Part shown: one piece after another, positions 55,704 through 64,000 of the stretch
How positions within the stretch are numbered: the first letter of the stretch is position 1
Layout: each line of letters opens with the position of its first letter
From: Ornithodoros turicata
Taxonomy: Eukaryota; Arthropoda; Arachnida; Ixodida; Argasidae
Length of the DNA stretch: 64,000 bases
Assembly: GCF_037126465.1 (NCBI RefSeq)
Contig: NC_088203.1
Coordinates: forward strand, 101,494,668 to 101,558,667
Direction: 5' to 3'
Notes under the pieces: model-generated
What the model was told of the DNA's origin: nothing
Database searches by the model: none
The model's input: only the letters and a program-made list of their open reading frames with translations
Program-made: the position numbers and the translations under genes

Positions 55704-57696
55704 GATATTGGTACTCGGCATTGATATGGGCCACCCCAACTTAGTTGTGGTCGTCAACGCTTGTGTGAACTTTCCGCTCTTTAGGGCGATTGCGAAATCT
55801 CAAGCTATAGCCGAGCTATAACCGAGCTATAGCCGACCCATAGCTGAGCAGTCCTTAGCTGGCACCGAACGCGCGTTCGTTTATTTCGAACGCCAATCCG
55901 TCGCGTCAGACAATCGATGCCGACGCTCTAGTTTGGATAGAAGAGAATGCACGAGGCAGTGACATGGCAGTCGAAGCTTGACTTGGAAAAACACGTAATC
56001 CATTCAGCCATCATCCGTAGAGGCGGGATCTTTTGTCGATCCCTTTTCGGATGGGTGTCAAATATAGATGCGTTCTGGTCGGCTGCACTTTTTCACACGG
56101 GCGCCCGGAGGGAACTGGAGCACTTGTCCGTGCGAGCAGCACGCAAAAAGGCATCCGCTTCTCAGTCGAGGAATATATCGAGAAGTACGCGTGGAAGATG
56201 GGTGTACAGCCACATGGATGTTGGCTATCCCTGAGCCTCGAAAACGATTTGGAAGGAAAGTTTCGGGTTTCATACCGACATCGGAGAGGAATACCAAGAG
56301 TTGTTTTCCTTCGTTTTCTCTGTCTCTCTCTGTCGTTAGGTATGTTTCTTTTTTTCTTTCTTTTGCTCTAATTTAGGGTGTGGAGGAGTGTTTTGTGAAG
56401 CTTGTCTAGCTCTGAATGGCGGTGAACTGTTTTCAAATTGTTCTAACGCTAGATCAAAAACCAGGGATCGTTTGCGTAAAAGTTAAGTACGAGTCTCTCA
56501 TCCTCAGTAGCTTTGGCGTCGCTCCAGCACGAGCAGCGAGCGCGTGGTCAATGTACTACCAAGGCTACTGGTACTTAGCTTTGATGCAAACAGGCCCTGG
56601 AGTGTTTCAGTATAAGCATCTGTGGCATAGCAGTATTAGTAGATAAAAAAAGTTTTTCAGGATAATATCAATGTAGTCGCAGCGTTTGTCAGGCATAAAC
56701 GGGAAGGCAACGTGGTCCCGCCGGGCGTTGACGAGACCGGTAGTGGTGAATGCAGTGGTCCTGCTGGCGTCCCAGTTTAGACAGACGAGATGTTAAGATG
56801 AAGGATCGAATCAGCAGGCGAGTTCAAGAAAGGCAAGACAAAGGTTTATTGGGGCTTCGGGTTGGGTAATGGACCGAATTAAGAGATCATGTTGATCCGT
56901 CGACGATGCCCAATGAACTCCACAGCATGCGTGGCGCGATGATGATAATGATGGGCCTGCTGAAGTGATGGTGATGACGCTGTCGCTCACACGTTCTGCG
57001 GAGGCGCAGGTAATTTTCTATCTGCAAAAATTTTTCGCCGAAAATTTCCGTCAATAATGTCTAATAATTCTTTCTGGATCTCGTTATGTCACCAGTCCAA
57101 GGACATGGGCGAAAAAAAAAAAAAAAACCTAATCGAAATACGGTTTAATGTGAGTTTCAATACGTACCCCTTTCTGAGGAACATTCGGACTTCGCAGCAC
57201 CGTCGACGCAGAATGAGGCAATCATACCTTGTAAGGCCCATCCTCTGTCGTTACCAAGGTTAGGGGATCTTTAACGTGTAATTATAGAAATGTTTCCATC
57301 TGTCCTTTATTCATTAAGACGTCGAGGTCTCGTCGAGGCTCATCACGTAGCGACTCCCGTACAGAGGTATAAAGATCGGAGTAAGTCGTAGGGAGCAGAT
57401 GTTACGTTGTCATAACTGGGACAACGCAGATGTCATCTGGGCTCCCGTGGAGACGAGACTACGGCCTAGGAATACGAAAGACCCGATAAACATCGGTGAC
57501 TTATCTATATATTTATTTATGTTTTAAATACTTAAACGACTTTGCCGATGTACTGCTCTTCCTTATACCATTGTAAGTTCTCGAGCAAGGAACAAATGAC
57601 AAGATGGCGTATATGCACTTCAGCTGGTGGATGAACTCCATAATATAAAAGCCTGAGACTGGGCACACAGAGGGACGACACGAACACACGACTCGA
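55704..57696. other. no gene supported; possible LTR-like segment
   Basis: Iterations of GAGCTATAGCC at 55801-55840. Frames at 55947-56376 show no known domain. The minus strand at 56793-56991 has a TGT...ACA shape with AATAAA, discussed as a finding. Confidence 0.35.
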
Positions 57697-57869
57697 ACCA
57701 GCAAAGTTTACTAATCAGAAGAACACCATGTGTACATATAATGACACAGCAAGGGAAAAAAGGGAAAGGAAGGTACCTTGTGACCTTTTTTTACATTTCT
57801 TTCCCTCTTTTCCCTTGCTGTGTCATTATATGTACATGATGTTCTGGGGATGAGTAAACTTTGCTGGTT
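57697..57869. repeat. long inverted repeat, arms ~75 bp
   Basis: CCAGCAAAGTTTACTAATC and CACAGCAAGGGAAAAAAGGG on the left are mirrored on the right by CCCTCTTTTCCCTTGCTGTG and GATGAGTAAACTTTGCTGG. Arms share ACATATAATGACACAGCAAG exactly. A strong hairpin. Confidence 0.85.
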
Positions 57870-58517
57870 TCAGTGTGTTGGCGTCGTGGAAGTATGGTAA
57901 TGCAAGCTGTCGTATTTTCTTTTGGATGGATACCTGCCGGTGTAATCTTTGCGTATAGTAGATGGGCAAGAGTAAATATAGGCTACATGTCACTTCTAAC
58001 TTTGTCTAGCGCTGTCTATCGTCCTTTACTGTGCATTTTTCTGAAAGCTCGAGTTCCTTGAAACCCGTCAATGAAACGGTATCGGTGGATGTAATGTTCG
58101 GTGTATGCTGCCTTTTAAATACGAATTAAATACAGAGAAGGTTGCAGCGTGTTTAGTGTGGCGTTGTAGTGCAATGTCCTCAACAACAACTTTATTTCGA
58201 GATGATGATAATAGTGCACGTGTTTTATAGTTCGGCTGTACAGTATAGCCTGCATGCTGGGGCAAGAGCCACTATTTTAAATTGTAAGCGCTTTCTCGTA
58301 CACTAGTACATGTATTACATGGCATGTGTCCGCCTACCGATCTGGTAGGTACGGGTCCGAACTCGACCGAGGACAGGATCAACTTTGTGGCACGGTACAA
58401 GTTGCTTAAACACGAGCACTGTGTACTGTGTGCTGAGAGTCTAGCGCAGGTTAGACAAACTTCACATGCGCAAATGTAGTCCGTGGATGAGCCACTGTGT
58501 AGCCACCCATGATCACA
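57870..58517. other. no gene seen; short LINE tail
   Basis: CAACAACAACTTTATTTCGAGATG at 58182-58205 is the inverse of the LINE 3' end (AATAAAG(TTG)n), so a few dozen bases of a minus-strand LINE tail may be present. Confidence 0.4.
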
Positions 58518-58710
58518 CCCTGGCAGCACAACGTCTTGGCCCAATATTGGACCGATACTGGCAATACTGGCCCAATATTGGACCGCTACTGGCAATACTG
58601 GCGCAATATTGGACCGATATTGGCAATATCTTGGCCCAATACTGGTCCAATATTGGGCCGGCATTGGCAATATTGGTTCAATATTGGGCCAAGATGTTGT
58701 GCTGCTTGGG
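58518..58710. mobile_element. palindromic element with internal 32-bp VNTR
   Basis: The left end CCCTGGCAGCACAACGTCTT and the right end, reversed, CCCAAGCAGCACAACATCTT share the CCCAAGCAGCACAA terminus of the array at 887-1576. Inside, about three 32-bp units of TGGCCCAATATTGGACCG plus TACTGGCAATAC follow one another, then an inverted half. No coding content. Confidence 0.88.
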
Positions 58711-60667
58711 CAGTTGTCATGCAACATACGGCCACGTATTATTATTGTTGTTAGTGTCTTTGAAAGGAACGTGAAACTTGTTTTGCTAAACGTGTCGCTG
58801 TCACAATGCATACAAAGGGTTCCACACAGAAGACACAGCTGCTAGAATAATAAAATAGGTAGATCATACAAAATGAAGACATACTACAAGACATACACTG
58901 CAAAGGTAGAAATGTTGCTGCTTTTTTCATTTTACTTTGAAGATAGAACAAAACAAAATCTATCTCATACAATTCACCAGGGTTCAAGTACACTTAAACT
59001 AGGATCTGTTTCTTTCTCTTTCTCTCTCTCTCTCTTTTTATTTCTTTTTTTTTTCCTTGCTGTGTTCATGACGCAGAAAACATAGCAGAGACTTTCTCTG
59101 GGCTCCGCAAACCACGTTCCTGAGCACCGCGAAGGAAAGGTTGTACACGAATGAAAACTTCCAGATCAGCTGAACAAAAAGACGTTCTGCGATCCTTGTT
59201 CCACTTTGAAAGCAGCGTCGTTTTTACTTTCTTCTTCTTCTTCTTCTTCCACTCCAAGAGAAACGTAAGTTTGTGGGGTCTATTTCCTGCTGACGATGGA
59301 GTTCTGCGATCTTCGTCACGCACAACAGGCCTGCCACAATCCCATGAGGTCACGCACGCTAAATGTGGGTCCCGCACTGATACGGTCAGCGAAGAATGGC
59401 AAGCATCGTTGCTATTGTGCTCTACCTCTATCCGTTTCTGTTCGCTTCCGTTGTGGTGGTGGTGATGGTGGTGGTGGTGGTAGTAGAATGTTCAAAGGAA
59501 GAGGAGCGACGTTGTGGTCGCTTTCTGCTAAGAAAGAACGGCCATACGTCTTGGATTGGATTGGCAAGGCGTAGCATTTTGTACCCGTGATCGCGAAATT
59601 GGTAACCAGCGAAAATGACATCCGCCGTCGAGTGACTGAGTGGAGAAGTAAGCTTCTGTTGCAACAAGATGGGTTGGTTAGCTTGATGAGTAATTCCTAA
59701 CTAAAATGTTGCCATATGCTTTTCAACCGTAATTAGTTTTGTACGAAAATGTTGATATGGTGCTGTACATCCTCTTGTTCCTTCGTTTCCTTCGCTGTAC
59801 CTTTGTCTCTTCCAATCCTTGGAATTTACCAGTCTGTAACCTTCCATTATGAACATTCGAAGGACGTGCGTATGAATTTGTTTAGACCTTTGAAAGTATA
59901 GATCGTGAAGCAACAGATCTATCTAAAAATTGATATCGACGTCTAGCACGCAACTCAAAACTAAGTGAACGAAGGACAAGCGATACCTTGATCTGCAGGC
60001 GCTTGCATCCTGGAACTATCATTTAGTTAGCACTGGCACATTGATCGATGCGCTCTGTCCGGTTCTAAAAGGCATTAAAGTTGTACTGCATGACATGCTC
60101 ATGATATATTCAGCGAGGGATAAACTTTCCAAACGCTGATAGCGGCGGCCACCATTTGCAGCCATCCTGCCATTTGAAGACTTGATTTCCGGCATTGAAT
60201 TCCTTATCGACTTGCGCAATCTCTCAAGGGGGATGACGAATAATGAAAGGGCCGTTGAACGTTGATAAAGCAGGCCCCCCCAATGTCATTCCGTGGTCCT
60301 TTGTCAAACGCCGCGTCGGAGATTGCCTTTCATGGGACCTGCCGAACGATACGGAAAGTTTGCGCGTATTCCCTTCTTTTCACCAGAGAATCTAGAGAAA
60401 TTTCTGGTGTGCGCATCGCGGTCATTGCTTGAAAGCGATAACAAGTGCGGAAATAAAGATCTTTGACGGGTGGCCGTCAAGAAAAGGGGCACTTAAAAGG
60501 ACTATGAAATTTCGCGTACATACTATTTTTTCTTCTTCTTCTTCTTGCCTAGAAACTCGCAGACCACAAATTTTTCCCAACGCGGTTGAAGTCGCCCCCA
60601 CTCCTCGACGTTCCTGCTCAACTTGTGCTCAACTTCAACTCCTGTTCCTCCTCACACTTCTCGATGC
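58711..60667. other. no gene seen
   Basis: Simple repeats only: CT/T run at 59014-59055, (CTT)n at 59230-59250, (GGT)n at 59453-59485, (CTT)n at 60530-60546. Confidence 0.5.
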
Positions 60668-60717
60668 GACACGCATTGTGCCTGGTGCCTCTGACACGCA
60701 TTGTGCCTGGTGTCTCT
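60668..60717. repeat. 25-bp tandem duplication
   Basis: GACACGCATTGTGCCTGGTG followed by CCTCT, then the same 25 bp again with one change (60693-60717). Confidence 0.9.
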
Positions 60718-62458
60718 TACGCTCAGTTTGTGCGAAGCATCAGGGATGACGCCGAAATAAGTAACTGAAAAATGAAACATTAAAAACAGATGTAAAAATC
60801 TACTTTTCAAAATAACTTTTCAAAAATAAACTCTGTCAGTACCTATGGTGGCAAAATATCCACGCGTAGAAATACACTTCATGAAATCAACTGTTCAAAA
60901 TAAGTCTTTCAAAATAAGTCATCTCTGATTGGTGGACGGCCGAAGCTCCCTACATCCGCCTCGGAAAATGGTACGGCTGTCACACTTGGTGTGGGTCTTG
61001 TGGGCATTCGCCTGAGAACGTGACTACTTTGCTGTACCGAATGCGGTCGTCCATTTGTCTGTCGCAGCGAAGTTTGCACAGCGCCATTTCGGGCCCCAGC
61101 GGTCGCACGAATCCAAAAGTGGGGAGTTCCATCAGCGGATTCTGCGTGGCGTTTCAAGAGTCATGGCGCCAAAGAAAGCTTTGAAACCTGCAGGAAACCC
61201 ACAGAAGAAGCGGTGCACCTTGCAAAGTGCGAACGACTCGAGAGCATGTATTTCAAAGTGCCGCGTCGTCTGCTGAAGTCCCGCGTGTTGCATATGTTGG
61301 GGCGCTGATGTTGCTGCTGGCTCGCGCCGCCTGACCCGGAGAAATATAGGTCTATAGCCTCCAATGAGAAGCCGCCGAAAGCACGTCTTCAGGTTTAGCC
61401 TCGTTCACAGCACAACCAGGCTCAAGGGTGCGTGTACCGTGGACGCTTGTTATTCCTGTATTCATACGCGTGTCATCTTCTGTACTTTTAAGCTGGAAAT
61501 GTCAAATTTTCCAGCTCTTATTAGAAGGCATATCATTAATAATGGTAGAAATATTCATAAAAAAACGGCCGAATTGTGCGTTGTTTTAAAATAAAACGTT
61601 ACGTAGTCCTTATGCTGGCACATTCCCTCCCGTGGCTTACCTATAATTTATCTTGGCAGTGTTTATTTTGAGGGCGTGCATTTTTCAGCGATTTATTTCG
61701 GAAAGTGGATGTCCACGGATGTATTATCAAGTGAGAATTTTGAACGTTTTATTTTTAAGCATTTATTTCCGCGTACACCCCTTGCAGAAACGAGCGTCGC
61801 CCAATCACTGGCGTACTATTTGGTGACGTCGTCATTGACGTAATCGGGCACTAAACTCCAGCCGCCGGTCGCCACGACGCGTCGCCGTGTATATCAGCAT
61901 ACAAAAACTTCGGTGATCCGTTTGAATTAATGTCAGTTTTTTTTCATTCCATCCAAGAGTCAGGAGCAAGAGAGAATTGACTGCTGCGGAGTATCTATGA
62001 AGTTGTTTTGTAAGAAAACCCATACATGTAAAAATAATCTAGAGCACTCTAACGCGAACAATGGTACCATTGTTCCCTGCGTCTCATGGTCTCATCCCCT
62101 TTAGCACAGAAGGCGTGAAACAGAAACAACGGCTCAAGGGCGAAATCCGGAAGATCAAATACACTGCACAATCAGCAGACGGCGCACAGCATAATTGAGT
62201 TCGTTCGTGAAAAATGTGCTGCTCTTTCATGGCATATATTTAAACGTGATTCAGGATCCCTCCGCCTAAAACGAAATAGGAGAAACAGGTGTTCGAGGAA
62301 GAAGACAAAGCCAGTCAAAAACTGGTACGAAATTACCTGACGGTTTCCTCGACAGGTGGCATTCTTTTTTTTTTTCTTTTCGTTTGAGGGGATTTATCCA
62401 ACGTCAATACCATTACGCTATGTAGAATTCATTAGGATGAGAAATTCACGAGCTATAT
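60718..62458. other. no gene supported
   Basis: A short frame at 61164-61276 begins MAPKKALKPAGNPQKKRC, basic and possibly nuclear in character, but nothing identifies it. The remainder is blank. Confidence 0.4.
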
Positions 62459-62852
62459 ACGGTGTTTCCACATGACGTCAAACGAACGCGTTTGGCCGGC
62501 ATGGTGGTCACTTTTTCGGCGCAGCTGCCGAGATTATTTAGCATCTGCTCGAAAACGAAGCCTTGAATGGTGTTTTGAAATCCGGTCGCGTCCGTACTTT
62601 TCTTTTATCCCAAAGACGCTATGTCAATGTCGTTCTCACATTTTCTTTTACGAAAACTATGGTTGTCGCATTGAAAAATAGCGCAGTTTGTCGTCTTTCA
62701 ATGACGCTAGCACGAAAAGTGACGGGGGGAGGGGGGATATGTTTATTAGAATAAAAAAAAATAACAAAAAGAAAAGTGACCACCAGTGCGAGGAGCTTAC
62801 GAGCATGCCACGTCACTGCCACGTCACAATGTGACGTAGATGAAAACTCCCT
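62459..62852. mobile_element. long-TIR element related to 13438-13896
   Basis: The left end TATACGGTGTTTCCACATGA and the right end, reversed, TATAGGGAGTTTTCATCTAC are inverted. Further in, TGGTGGTCACTTTTTC faces GAAAAGTGACCACCA. An A-rich run and a G-run lie at 62723-62770. No transposase. Confidence 0.65.
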
Positions 62853-64000
62853 ATAACTATGTGCATACGATTGCACGACTTGGGCTATGCACATATGAAG
62901 GGGGGTCCTCTATAGGTTTATGGAGGTGCACCAGCGATACTAACGTAGGCACCCTGAATGTGAATGTAAGTGTGATCGCGCCACGGACGCCGGAGACAAT
63001 CCCCTCCTATAGTGTGAAGAAGTCTTGCTGCAGGATGGTGGTAACGCTGAGTCGCAATTTCCGTATCAGCAAGAGCACAGGGATGTTGCGCCGACGCTGT
63101 GCCACAGCTTTGCGACGTGCTGCCCACAGAACTTGGACCCCCCACACGCCGTTAGGAGTGCACTAATCCGGTGGCACGACTGTCGACGAAGGAAGGGCAT
63201 CGGGCAAATGATGTTCGGATGCTGCCGGACTAATTTCCAAAAAATTCTTGCAATCCGAGAGTCAAGAAGCACGTGGCGGTTGGTCTCTACGTAATTACAT
63301 TTTACATTTCACGCACGCGCGCGCGCGAGAGAGAAAAAAAGCGGGAGTGCATCTCTCAAGGACGATGATGAACTAAATCATAATCATCAATATCCAAATC
63401 ATGACGGTCCACTTGCAGAGGGAGTTTAGCGTCAATAAAGAAAAGTTCAGAGTAGATTAACGTTGAATTGAAATGGCGCTCTGCCTACATGATGTCGGCA
63501 AAGTTGCTCGAGAGAAAAGACCGAACAGGACAAAAACTCGCGAACGAAAATCTAAAAAGTGTCTCATGTATGCGTACGTGCCCATCAGTATTCACATACA
63601 GAGAGAGAGAGAGAAAGGAACACAGGAAGAGAAGAAGACGTACATCAAAATAGCGCACACAGATCAATCACCAACTTGTGAACCAATATTCCCCCTTCGT
63701 CCGACAACGCATGTCTCATCACCAAAAACCCGCAGACAAATAATCTAAATAAATACCCCTTGATCACCAAGGCCATCGTAGCCATCCGTATTGATGCATA
63801 CGCTGATTAAATGCCACTCAAAGCTTCACTCATACTTTTTTACACTCCACTTTTATGCGTTATATATTTCCATGCACGAATGGGATTCTTTTATATTTAT
63901 ATGCGCCCGCATCTTTCTTTATACGGTGTCATCTACCCAGCTTCGGGTTATCCATCGCGATCATCGCGAAACAAACTCCGTACTCGATGCACTCCATCAA
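62853..64000. other. no gene seen
   Basis: (GC)n/(GA)n at 63311-63334 and (GA)n at 63600-63615. Frames here have no recognised motifs. The window ends without a feature. Confidence 0.45.

Noticed and set aside
56033..56371. Plus-strand frame with VGCTFSHG and VEEYIEKYAWKMG, perhaps a zinc-finger or transposase domain
   Set aside because: No complete metal-binding pattern (second Cys/His pair missing) and a low-complexity end. I could not support a family.
61164..61276. Short basic frame starting MAPKKALKPAG
   Set aside because: Only 37 codons from this ATG, no donor site at the end and no known motif.

Overview
The window looks like repeat-rich intergenic or intronic DNA from a tick (Ixodida) or a close chelicerate. 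The main clue is at least ten tRNA-derived SINE copies. They have a B-box, a body reading roughly 'cctgggttttcctcagac' then 'gtcggcacagttcccc', and the 'gtcggcccaggacgcac' segment that I associate, from memory, with Ruka-type SINEs of ixodid ticks. The species cannot be fixed by reading alone. No bacterial or viral gene organisation is present. Nearly every open reading frame longer than 60 codons is chance, a shadow, or transposon debris.

Layout. 0.9-1.6 kb: an array of four palindromic units with a 179-bp period. 3.1-5.9 kb: 3' ends of RNase H-type LINEs in both orientations, one split by another insertion, plus a scrap of a second LINE class. 5.9-7.7 kb: a 600-bp hAT-like element and a Tc1-like foldback element. 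8.2-11.5 kb: a degenerate plus-strand LINE (ORF1 zinc knuckle, reverse transcriptase, RNase H) interrupted by a solo LTR with a 4-bp duplication and by a SINE. 12.3-13.9 kb: a SINE, a 154-bp deletion derivative of the hAT-like element with a perfect 8-bp duplication, and a long-TIR element. 14.9-17.8 kb: a SINE and a 2.6-kb minus-strand LINE carrying RT, RNase H and a C-terminal zinc knuckle, with several stops. 17.8-22.0 kb: nothing recognisable. 22.0-24.8 kb: a dense run of foldback and hAT-like elements. 28.1-28.4 kb: a 39-bp minisatellite. 29.15-29.55 kb: the best candidate for a host gene part, a CpG-rich stretch, a TCAGT initiator-like site, and a 70-nt exon encoding a signal peptide that ends at a strong splice donor. 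34.8-41.6 kb: four TIR elements, two with perfect 8-bp duplications, plus a long CA microsatellite and a LINE fragment. 42.2-44.8 kb: LINE and SINE fragments and a nested CR1-like LINE 3' end. 46-58.7 kb: SINEs, a three-copy MITE family, a 68-bp tandem array, and a VNTR-bearing palindromic element that shares its end with the array at 0.9 kb. 58.7-64 kb is mostly blank apart from one long-TIR element.

The parts do not form a pathway. The window is a record of layered transposition. LINEs supply the machinery that SINEs probably use: the last ~70 bp of the 8.2-11.5 kb LINE resemble the 3' tail of one SINE class. Many short DNA elements with no transposase fill the remainder. The unusual theme is the number of near-perfect palindromic elements with small asymmetric loops, including an array in which one unit's loop is flipped. 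The possible signal-peptide exon suggests that the right half may be the first intron of a secreted or membrane protein gene transcribed on the plus strand, but no second exon could be identified.
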